The notes beneath the pieces are model-generated. The model ran no database searches. It saw nothing but the letters and a program-made list of their open reading frames with translations, and had not been told where the DNA came from. From assembly GCF_000426245.1 (NCBI RefSeq), contig NZ_AUEZ01000001.1, positions 248,001 through 312,000 on the forward strand: DNA of 64,000 nt, given 5' to 3'. The number at the start of each line of letters is the position of its first letter. Positions within the stretch are counted from its first letter, which is position 1. The DNA is from Bradyrhizobium sp. Ai1a-2. GTDB lineage: Bacteria; Pseudomonadota; Alphaproteobacteria; Rhizobiales; Xanthobacteraceae. The translations under genes were made by a program, and so were the position numbers. Below, one piece after another: positions 35,073 through 42,217 of this stretch.

Positions 35073-36184
35073 GACGGCCCCGACCCGAGTATGCGAATCT
35101 TCTGGCCCGGGTGCAGGGCTTGTACGCCTGCCGTGACCACGATTTCGCCGGTGTCGATTCCCTGGGAGACTGCTACCAGCGCCTGGTTGAAGCGCAGCAC
35201 GTCGATGTTTCGTAATGATACGGTACTCTTGGCTGGATCGACGACCCACACAGCGGGCTGTTGATTTGCCCTCGTCAACGCCGTGGCCGGGATTTCAATG
35301 ATCGGAACGGCCTCCGTTTCCATGCGTCCGGTCACGGTCGCGCCAAGACGCATGGCCGCTGGAGGATCGGTCAGGCCAACCTTCACTTCGAAAGTTCGTG
35401 TTGCCGGATTGGCTTGCGGCGCGACTTCGCGGATGCGACCTCGCGCGGTCACCGTGGGGTCGTCGGTCAGATTGACGTTGATTTCTGGATCGCTCGGGGC
35501 TGTTCGGATCACTTGGGCGGGAATGTCGAAGACGGCATCGCGGCCATCCTTGCGGGCAACCCTGACGATGCTTTGTCCGGACTGGACGACTTCGCCCGCG
35601 GCGGGACCAATTGTCGTCAGAACACCCGGAGCGTCAGCCTTGAGCTCGGTGAAACCAACCAGATCATGCGCGATCTTGAGCTGGGCTTCGGCCGCATCGA
35701 CCTGGGATTGAGCGGTTTGCTGAGCCTGTTTTGCCTGATCGAAGTTGACGTTCGTGGTCCAGCCCTGCGCGAAGAGAGTCTGCTGGCGTTCGAATTGATT
35801 GCGGGCCTGAACCAATTGCCCCTGGGCGGCTGCGAGGGCCGCTTGCGCCTGCCGTAGACCGTTCATCTCGTTCTGCGTTTCGAGGCGCGCAACGACCTGG
35901 CCGCGCTCCACCCGATCTCCGAGCTTGCCGTTGTTCTCGAGAAGCCGACCGCCAATTCGGAACGAAAGCGAAACCTCGTCCTCTGCTTCAATCCTGCCGG
36001 TAAACGTAAACGTTGTTCCGGCTTTGCTCTTTTCAACGGTTACGGTTCGAACCGGACGAACGACAGGGGCGGCTGTTTCTGTCTCGCGTCCGCAACCCGC
36101 AAGCAATACGGAAGCAGCCAAAATCATCATTCCGGTCTGCCGCACGCGACGAATTCTCTTCAACCGGGCGGCATACGCAGACAT
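35069..36184 (-). CDS. RND periplasmic adaptor (HlyD/MFP-type lipoprotein)
   Basis: A 371-residue lipoprotein: the signal ends L-L-A-G-C-G, giving a lipid-anchored Cys. The lipoyl halves (SFRIGGRLLENNGKLGDRVERGQVVARLETQN ... FTELKADAPGVLTTIGPAAGEVVQSGQSI) flank a coiled-coil hairpin. A beta-barrel (TRTFEVKVGL) and membrane-proximal domain follow. GGGAG precedes ATG 36184. It is the first gene of the nine-gene RND-Mrp operon. The 490 bp to the divergent ATPase gene hold its promoter. Confidence 0.92.
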   Translation of the reverse strand: MSAYAARLKRIRRVRQTGMMILAASVLLAGCGRETETAAPVVRPVRTVTVEKSKAGTTFTFTGRIEAEDEVSLSFRIGGRLLENNGKLGDRVERGQVVARLETQNEMNGLRQAQAALAAAQGQLVQARNQFERQQTLFAQGWTTNVNFDQAKQAQQTAQSQVDAAEAQLKIAHDLVGFTELKADAPGVLTTIGPAAGEVVQSGQSIVRVARKDGRDAVFDIPAQVIRTAPSDPEINVNLTDDPTVTARGRIREVAPQANPATRTFEVKVGLTDPPAAMRLGATVTGRMETEAVPIIEIPATALTRANQQPAVWVVDPAKSTVSLRNIDVLRFNQALVAVSQGIDTGEIVVTAGVQALHPGQKIRILGSGPS

Positions 36185-36672
36185 GGCTTGCTCCCTTGTT
36201 TGCTTTACCTGGTTCTTCTCGCCATTCTTTGATCGCTGTTGTCGTCGCGTCTTCCGGTGGAGAGTCCACACCCCGCTGCGAAGATCATATGGCCGAGCGA
36301 AATAATCCTCAAGCGGATGGGCTTGCGAGCCTCGCAGACATGCAAGCAGACGCGTAGCGCCACGCACCTTCGAGAGTCAGCCAGCTTGTGTGGAGGAGCT
36401 GGCGCTGGATCGACTTTTGGAGAAGCGCCGGTAGGTAAGTCATGCTGACCTGTAGCTGTCTTAATTGCCTGTAGCTGTCTTAATTGGAAGATTGATGAGC
36501 TTCGCAGCGCGGCGTGGAGCTTTCCAATCCCATGAAGGGAAATCAACGACGCGTCTTGGTTGTGAGCTTGGGATTCGCATGCCGCAATTGTTCGTTGCGT
36601 TGTATTTGGTGACGGACGGTGCGATGATCGTCGCGCCAATTGACTTGAATGCGATTGTGCTGGAGCAAGAGC
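36185..36672. other. 488-bp divergent intergenic region
   Basis: No convincing gene. It contains the 19-bp tandem duplication and a lone TTGA half-site near 36640. The leaders of the RND-Mrp operon and the ATPase gene must start here. Confidence 0.5.
36449..36486. repeat. Perfect tandem duplication of 19 bp
   Basis: CCTGTAGCTGTCTTAATTG occurs twice without a gap (36449-36467 and 36468-36486). It lies in the intergenic region between the divergent RND adaptor and P-type ATPase genes. It could be a duplicated operator or a recent slippage event. Confidence 0.85.
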
Positions 36673-39426
36673 ATGAGCGCAGCAGCGAATGCGACGAGCA
36701 CGACCAACGACGTCGTGGCCTGGCACGCGATATCTCAACAAGAGATCGTGGCGCGACTTGGCACCAGCCGGGAGAAAGGTCTCGATCCGGCTGAGGCCGC
36801 GGTCCGCCTCGGGAAATACGGGCCCAACCGTTTGCCGGAAGGCAGGAAGGAGGGCCCGTTTGCCAGGTTCCTCGCGCAGTTCAACAACATCCTGGTCTAC
36901 GTGCTGCTCGCCGCGGGGTTCACCAAGTTGATGTTGAACCTCTGGGTCGACGCGGCAATCATCTTTGGCGTGGTCGTTCTCAACGCGCTGCTTGGGTTCA
37001 TTCAGGAGGGCAGGGCCGAGAAGGCGCTGGATTCCATCCGCAACATGCTATCCGCGGAGGCGCGGACGGTGCGCGGTGGCGAGACCCGCATGATTGCTGC
37101 GGAGCAGCTTGTTCCGGGCGACGTCGTGCTCCTGGAGTCGGGTGACAAGATTCCAGCGGACCTGCGGCTCATCGAGGCGAAGAACCTGCGGACTGAAGAG
37201 GCCGCGCTCACCGGCGAGTCGGTGCCGGCGGAAAAAGGCGTCGATGCAGTACCTGCGAACGCGACGGTCGGGGATCGTGAGAGCATGGCATTTTCCGGCA
37301 CCATGGTCACGTCTGGCCGGGCGACCGGGGTGGTGGTCGCGACCGGCAGCGAGACCGAACTCGGCCGCATCAACCAGCTGCTCGCCAGCGTCAGCCCGCT
37401 CGAGACTCCGTTGCTGCGCCAGGTCAAGAAATTTGGCTACGCGATCACCGCGGCGATCGGGGTGATCAGTGTCCTGATCTTCGCCTATGGAAAGTGGGTG
37501 AAGGGTATGGACTTTGTGGAGTTGTTCCAGGCCGTCGTCGGCGTCGCCGTATCGCTCATACCGGAGGGACTGCCCGCACTCATCACGATCACCCTGGCGA
37601 TCGGCGTGCAGCGCATGGCGCAGCGCAACGCCATCATCCGGCGATTGCCTGCGGTCGAGACGCTCGGGTCGGTGTCGCGGATTTGCTCGGACAAGACGGG
37701 CACGCTGACGCTCATGGAAATGATGGTGGTGTCCGCCGTCACCGCTGAGTCGGCCTATCAAATTACGGGCGACGGTTATTCGCCGAAGGGGGAGATCAAA
37801 AAGGACGGAGAGCCCGCCGGCAAGGAGCCTGTACTCGCGCTCATGGGGCGAGTTTCGCTGCTCTGCAACGATGCGGAACTGTTTCAGGAGGAAGGCGCCT
37901 GGAAGGTTGAGGGCGATCCGACGGAGGGCGCGCTGTATCCATTCGCGGCCAAGCTCGGTATGGATCGGCAGGCAGAGCAGGCGGCAGCTCCGCGTATCGA
38001 TGCCATTCCCTTCGAATCCGAGCACAAGTTCATGGCGACGCTCCACAAAGCTGCGAGCGGCGAGCAGGTGCTGCTCGTCAAAGGCGCCCCGGAAGTGATC
38101 CTCGAGCACTGCGATCGTCAACAGATGGCTGACGGCCAGCCAGGGACGCTCGACCGCGAGCATTTCTTGAAACAATCAGACAGACTTGCGGCTCAAGGCG
38201 AACGGGTGCTGGCGCTGGCTTGGCTCGAGAATCCGAACGTGAAGGCTGGAAGTCTCACCGCGGCCGATCTGCCAAGGACTCTGATCTTGCTCGGCCTGAT
38301 CGGCCTGCTGGACCCGCCGCGCAAGGAGGCCATCGATGCTGTGAAGGAGTGCCACGGCGGCGGCATCCGGGTCACCATGATCACGGGCGATCACAAGATC
38401 ACCGCAGCGGCCATCGCCAAGATGCTCGGTCTCGGCGACGGCAAGACGGCGATCACCGGCGCCGAGATCGAGGATATGGACACCGCGACGCTGCAGGAAC
38501 GCGTCCGCACCGTCGACGTCTTCGCGCGCGCAAGCCCCGAACACAAGCTGCGCCTGGTGAAGGCCATTCAGGCCAATAATCAAATCGTGGCGATGACAGG
38601 CGACGGTGTAAACGACGCGCCCTCTCTCAAGAAAGCCGACATCGGCGTTGCGATGGGTATCAAGGGCACCGAGGTAACGAAGGAGGCCGCCGGGATGATC
38701 CTGGCCGACGACAACTTCGCCTCGATCTCGGCGGCAGTGAAGGAAGGACGCACGGTCTACAACAATATCGAGAAGGCGATGCTTTTCCTGTTGCCGACCA
38801 ACGTCGCGCAGGCGCTGGTCATTGCGTCGGCAATCCTTCTTGGCTTCACCATGCCGATCACCGCCCCGCAAGTGCTCTGGGTCAATATGGTGACTTCGGT
38901 TGCGCTTGGCCTGGTTATCTCCTTCGAGCCGCACGAGATCGATGTGATGCAGCGGCCACCGCGCGCGGTGGATCGCCCGATCGTCACTGGCTTCGGGATT
39001 TGGCGGATCGTCTTTGTTGGCCTGGCGCTCCTTGCCTACACCCTGCTGGCGTTCTTCTGGATGAAAACCCAAGGCGCTTCAGACGGGTTGGCGCGGACGG
39101 TCGCCGTCAATGCCATCACGATCGGCCAGGTCTTCTATCTCTTGAACAGCCGCTATCTGCTCGACTCGTCGTTCGACTTCAAGGCGCATATGGGCAACCC
39201 GCACTTGCCGCTCGGCATCATCGCCGTGGTGATCCTGCAACTGATCTTCACCTACACACCACCGTTCCAGGCCATGTTCGGCAACGAAGCTATCCCGCTA
39301 TGGGTCTGGCCCTGGCTGCTGGCAGGCGGTTTGGTGTTCTTCCTCGTCGTGGAGGCTGAGAAGCTGATCATTCGCTCGTCGGGTTCCTTGCGGAAGCTTA
39401 TCGTCGCTACCGAAGCCGGCACGTGA
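36673..39426 (+). CDS. P-type (P2-like) cation-transporting ATPase
   Basis: A 917-residue P-type ATPase with N-terminal cation domain, ten predicted membrane helices, A-domain T-G-E-S, helix-4 I-P-E-G-L-P (Glu298) and D-K-T-G-T-L-T (phosphorylated Asp340). K-G-A-P-E, T-G-D-H and G-D-G-V-N-D-A-P-S-L-K-K-A-D-I-G follow. The layout is that of SERCA/PMR1-type pumps. In helix 5 the segment is T-N-V-A-Q-A, with Gln where SERCA has Glu771. In helix 6 it is V-N-M-V-T-S, with Ser where SERCA has Asp800. Calcium transport is therefore doubtful, and the ion is open. GGAG is seven bases before ATG 36673. A hairpin follows the stop. Confidence 0.92.
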   Translation: MSAAANATSTTNDVVAWHAISQQEIVARLGTSREKGLDPAEAAVRLGKYGPNRLPEGRKEGPFARFLAQFNNILVYVLLAAGFTKLMLNLWVDAAIIFGVVVLNALLGFIQEGRAEKALDSIRNMLSAEARTVRGGETRMIAAEQLVPGDVVLLESGDKIPADLRLIEAKNLRTEEAALTGESVPAEKGVDAVPANATVGDRESMAFSGTMVTSGRATGVVVATGSETELGRINQLLASVSPLETPLLRQVKKFGYAITAAIGVISVLIFAYGKWVKGMDFVELFQAVVGVAVSLIPEGLPALITITLAIGVQRMAQRNAIIRRLPAVETLGSVSRICSDKTGTLTLMEMMVVSAVTAESAYQITGDGYSPKGEIKKDGEPAGKEPVLALMGRVSLLCNDAELFQEEGAWKVEGDPTEGALYPFAAKLGMDRQAEQAAAPRIDAIPFESEHKFMATLHKAASGEQVLLVKGAPEVILEHCDRQQMADGQPGTLDREHFLKQSDRLAAQGERVLALAWLENPNVKAGSLTAADLPRTLILLGLIGLLDPPRKEAIDAVKECHGGGIRVTMITGDHKITAAAIAKMLGLGDGKTAITGAEIEDMDTATLQERVRTVDVFARASPEHKLRLVKAIQANNQIVAMTGDGVNDAPSLKKADIGVAMGIKGTEVTKEAAGMILADDNFASISAAVKEGRTVYNNIEKAMLFLLPTNVAQALVIASAILLGFTMPITAPQVLWVNMVTSVALGLVISFEPHEIDVMQRPPRAVDRPIVTGFGIWRIVFVGLALLAYTLLAFFWMKTQGASDGLARTVAVNAITIGQVFYLLNSRYLLDSSFDFKAHMGNPHLPLGIIAVVILQLIFTYTPPFQAMFGNEAIPLWVWPWLLAGGLVFFLVVEAEKLIIRSSGSLRKLIVATEAGT

Positions 39427-39433
39427 AGAATCG

Positions 39434-39485
39434 CTTGCCGCGCACGCGCCGCGACCGACGAGATGTGCGGCGGCAAGTCTCTTTT
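39434..39485. terminator. Hairpin between convergent ATPase and ppk2 genes
   Basis: CTTGCCGCGCAC (39434-39445) pairs, with one bulge, with GTGCGGCGGCAAG (39465-39477). TCTCTTTT follows, giving a plausible rightward terminator after the ATPase gene. Confidence 0.6.
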
Positions 39486-39496
39486 GGACAGAGGCG

Positions 39497-40399
39497 TCAG
39501 GCTTCACGCGCAAGTTCGGCACGCGCGGCCGCCAGCTCCTTCTTCTGCTCCGCGCCCAGCTTTGGGTATGCAAGATCGAGCTGCTCGACCGCCTCGACGA
39601 TCGCCGCGGCGACGACAAGCCGTGTGAACCACCTGTTGTCGGCCGGTACCACATACCACGGCGCCTGCGCCGAAGCCGTGACCCGGATTGCGTCTTCAAA
39701 AGAGCGCATGTAGTCGTGCCAGAATTTCCGCTCGTGGATGTCCGAAGGGGAGAACTTCCAATTCTTCTCCGCGTTGTCGAGGCGCTTCATAAAGCGCTTT
39801 TTCTGCTCTTCGCGCGAAACGTTCAGGAAAAACTTGAGGATGACCACGCCTTGCCGCGTCAAATAGTCCTCGAAGTGCGCGATGTCGGCGAGCCGTTCGT
39901 CCCAGATCCGCTTGCTCATGAACCGCTGAGGCAATTTCTGCCGCTTCAGGATATCCTCGTGCACGCGCACAACCAGGACTTCCTCGTAGTAGGAGCGATT
40001 GAATATGCCGATCCGCCCGCGCTCAGGCAGACGCTTGACGTAGCGCCACATGAAGTCGTGGTCGAGGTCTTCTTGCGAAGGCTGCTTGAACGAGAAGACC
40101 TGACAGCCTTGCGGATTGACCCCTGACATGACGTGTTTGATCGTGCTGTCCTTGCCAGCAGCATCCATGGCCTGGAAGACGAGCAGCAACGACCAGCGAT
40201 CCTGGGCATACAGCATGTCCTGTTCTTCCGCGAGCCACTGGGTGCCGCGTTGAAGGAGGTCGGCAGCTTCACCCTTGTCCATCTTCAGGCCGCGCGTATC
40301 GCCGGGGTCGAAATCCTTCAATTGAAAGCCCTTGCCGTTAGTGACGCGGAACGGGTGGATGTATTTCTGGATTTGGTCGAGAATCTCTTTTCTCGGCAT
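39497..40399 (-). CDS. ppk2: Polyphosphate kinase 2 family protein (second copy)
   Basis: A 300-residue PPK2-fold kinase. Walker A is in F-Q-A-M-D-A-A-G-K-D-S-T (about 75-86) and Walker B in I-F-N-R-S-Y-Y-E-E (132-140). The end shows WKFSPSDIHERKFWHDYM and APWYVVPADNRWFTRL. It differs from the copy at 16912 by the D-A-A-G-K-D-S Walker A and the N-R-S-Y-Y-E motif. These occur in the class III group able to phosphorylate both nucleoside mono- and diphosphates (from family knowledge). ATG 40399 has GGGAGG upstream. The gene is alone and ends against the ATPase gene. Confidence 0.92.
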   Translation of the reverse strand: MPRKEILDQIQKYIHPFRVTNGKGFQLKDFDPGDTRGLKMDKGEAADLLQRGTQWLAEEQDMLYAQDRWSLLLVFQAMDAAGKDSTIKHVMSGVNPQGCQVFSFKQPSQEDLDHDFMWRYVKRLPERGRIGIFNRSYYEEVLVVRVHEDILKRQKLPQRFMSKRIWDERLADIAHFEDYLTRQGVVILKFFLNVSREEQKKRFMKRLDNAEKNWKFSPSDIHERKFWHDYMRSFEDAIRVTASAQAPWYVVPADNRWFTRLVVAAAIVEAVEQLDLAYPKLGAEQKKELAAARAELAREA

Positions 40400-40774
40400 A
40401 GCGGGACCTCCCATTTGTGAAGAGACAATCTCGCTCGGTCGGCCAGACGGCGCGAGATTTGAGTCAGAAACCGCGCGTAACGTTTTCACTGTATCATAGC
40501 AACGATGCCCGCTGCGCCGGCCTCCGCGGAGACCGGGAAACCTCCCTCGAAGAATTGATGCAGCGCAACGATGCGCTGCGGCCGGGCAACGGAAGGGACA
40601 AGCGCAGCACTGCGTTGCGGCATCGACGGCTGAGTTGGTATCGCGCAGCTTGTCAGGTGACCGCCGAAGACAACTTCGGCATTGGCTCCGCCGTGCCGTC
40701 GCCAACCGAAGCAAGCTTCGCCCGTCGGAATCTTCCCACATCGATAAATGCTTGAAAAGCCGAACCCTTATGAG
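40400..40774. other. Non-coding region upstream of the sigma-54 gene cluster
   Basis: No gene is supported here; open frames on both strands are shadows. The notable content is two related inverted repeats near 40560-40617, candidate enhancer sites for the activator encoded at 49958. Confidence 0.5.
40560..40617. promoter_or_regulatory. Two related inverted repeats, candidate activator (UAS) sites
   Basis: The first is perfect: arms GCAGCGCA (40560-40567) and TGCGCTGC (40572-40579), spacer ACGA. The second, at 40601-40617, is imperfect around GCGCAG-CA-CTGCGT. They lie about 190-235 bp upstream of the predicted sigma-54 start point, a usual distance for enhancer-binding proteins. The assignment is an inference. 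Confidence 0.4.
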
Positions 40775-40791
40775 TTGGCACGCCTTGTGCT
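40775..40791 (+). promoter_or_regulatory. Sigma-54 (-24/-12) promoter motif
   Basis: TTGGCACGCCTTGTGCT matches the consensus TGGCAC-N5-TTGCW at all but one position. The invariant GG (40777-40778) and GC (40789-40790) are exactly ten bases apart. It predicts transcription start near 40802, 66 bp before the first gene of a seven-gene cluster that ends at a sigma-54 activator gene. Confidence 0.7.
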
Positions 40792-40867
40792 GTTGAATTG
40801 GCGACGGAGATCGCATGCCGATCGCATGCGCGTCCCGCATACGGCTGGCCAACGCATGGAGGACGAA

Positions 40868-41506
40868 ATGCAGAATCCGCTCAGCGAATACAACCCGGAA
40901 ATGGAAATGTTCGAGTCGGAGCAGTTCGAATGGTCCGGCGAGACGGAAGGCGAAGTGATCGGCGAGGGCGAGTTGATGGAGCTGGCCGCCGAACTTCTCG
41001 AGGTCAGGGACGAGCAGGAGCTCGACCGCTTCCTCGGCAACGTCTTCAAGAAGGTCAAGCAATTTGCGGGCTCTGCGGCAGGAAAGGCCGTTGGCGGAGT
41101 GTTGAAGGGCGTGCTGAAGAAGGCATTGCCGATTGCGGGAGGCGTCGCGGGCACGTTCTTCGGTGGACCGGTCGGCGCATCGATCGGCAGCAAACTGGGT
41201 TCGATGGCCTCCGGCCTGTTCGAGATGGAGCTTGAGGGCCTGAGCCAGGAAGATCGCGAGTTCGAGGCCGCGAAACAGTTCACGCGCTTCGCCGTCGATG
41301 CGGTGAACAACGCCGCCGCCGCTCCTGGCGGAAACCCGGTCGCTGTCGCGCGCTCCGCCGTCGCAGCGGCGGCACAGCGCTATGCGCCGGGACTTCTCGA
41401 CGGCGCTTCGGCAACGGGACGACCGCAGTATGCGGGATATGGCCGGCCGCGCGCAGGGCGGTGGCGCCGTATCGGTCCGAACAAGATTCTCGTCGAGAAT
41501 TGTTAG
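40868..41506 (+). CDS. Acidic-leader glycine-zipper protein 1
   Basis: A 212-residue protein of no known function. The acidic start (MEMFESEQFEWSGETEGEVIGEGE) leads into GELMELAAELLEVRDEQELDRFLG and a basic helix (VFKKVKQF). A long glycine-zipper run, GKAVGGVLKGVLKKALPIAGGVAG-type, through about residue 115 could insert into or assemble on membranes. LSQEDREFEAAKQF, an alanine-rich helix and a basic, Tyr/Arg-rich tail ending GRWRRIGPNKILVEN follow. There is no signal peptide. ATG 40868 has GGAGG five bases away; ATG 40856 is possible. The next gene is a paralogue. It is the first gene after the sigma-54 promoter. Confidence 0.8.
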   Translation: MQNPLSEYNPEMEMFESEQFEWSGETEGEVIGEGELMELAAELLEVRDEQELDRFLGNVFKKVKQFAGSAAGKAVGGVLKGVLKKALPIAGGVAGTFFGGPVGASIGSKLGSMASGLFEMELEGLSQEDREFEAAKQFTRFAVDAVNNAAAAPGGNPVAVARSAVAAAAQRYAPGLLDGASATGRPQYAGYGRPRAGRWRRIGPNKILVENC

Positions 41507-41564
41507 CAAAATGACCGGCGGTTGTTGCCAGCGCTGCGCGTCCAGGCGTGGCACGGAGGATATC

Positions 41565-42215
41565 ATGCACGACATCGATCGTACGCAGCTTGAAGCAAGC
41601 ATGGAGTATCAGGAGTACGAGTTTGCCGGAGAGTTGCAGGAAGTATTCAACGAGGGCGAACTGATGGAGCTCGCCGGCGAGCTTCTCGAAGTTCGCGACG
41701 AGCAGGAGCTCAACTATTTTCTGGGTGACCTTGTCCGCAAGGCGGGCGGGGCCATCGGTTCGGCAATCCGATCTCCGCTCGGGCAACAGCTCGGCGGCAT
41801 CTTGAAATCGGCGGCGAGAAACGCGGCGCTGCAGGCTGTGCCGGTCGTCAGTGATGCCATCGGCACGCGCGTCGGCGGACGGCTCGGACCGGCGATCGCG
41901 AAGGGACTGACTGCATTTGGGACCACCGCGCTCGGCGAAGAGTACGAAGGCGTCAACCAGGAAGACCGCGAGTTCGAAGGCGCAAAGCAATTCGTCCAGC
42001 TTGCCGCAAACACGGTCAAGAATGCGGTTACGGCGCCCAGCAGTGACAACCCGCAGCAGGCCGCCAGATCCGCGCTCGTGACCGCCGCACGCGCAATCGC
42101 CCCTGGCCTGCTGAGCGGAGGAGCTGCGGCGTCGGCGGCCCCACGCCTCGGCCATGTCCGCCACAGCGGTGTCTGGTACCGGCGCGGCAACAAGATCATC
42201 CTGCAAGGTGCGTGA
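41565..42215 (+). CDS. Acidic-leader glycine-zipper protein 2
   Basis: A 216-residue paralogue of the preceding protein. The acidic start (QEYEFAGELQEVFNEGE) is followed by the near-identical GELMELAGELLEVRDEQEL, a Gly/Ala/Ile-rich zipper (RKAGGAIGSAIRSPLGQQLGG-type, about 50-125), and NQEDREFEGAKQF. It ends with an Ala-rich helix and GVWYRRGNKIILQGA, matching the other protein's end. Strict conservation of the leader and tail, with a freer middle, suggests both are recognised by the same partner. GGAGG is five bases before ATG 41565. No signal peptide. Stop and next start are only 2 bp apart. Confidence 0.8.
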   Translation: MHDIDRTQLEASMEYQEYEFAGELQEVFNEGELMELAGELLEVRDEQELNYFLGDLVRKAGGAIGSAIRSPLGQQLGGILKSAARNAALQAVPVVSDAIGTRVGGRLGPAIAKGLTAFGTTALGEEYEGVNQEDREFEGAKQFVQLAANTVKNAVTAPSSDNPQQAARSALVTAARAIAPGLLSGGAAASAAPRLGHVRHSGVWYRRGNKIILQGA

Positions 42216-42217
42216 GC

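Noticed and set aside
36636..36653. TTGACTTGAATGCG before the ATPase gene as a FixK box
   Set aside because: Only the left TTGA half-site is present; the right half is TGCG.
40400..41602. Upstream extension of the second PPK2 frame
   Set aside because: It would run through the sigma-54 promoter and the first zipper gene; the PPK2 protein starts at 40399 with a good ribosome site.
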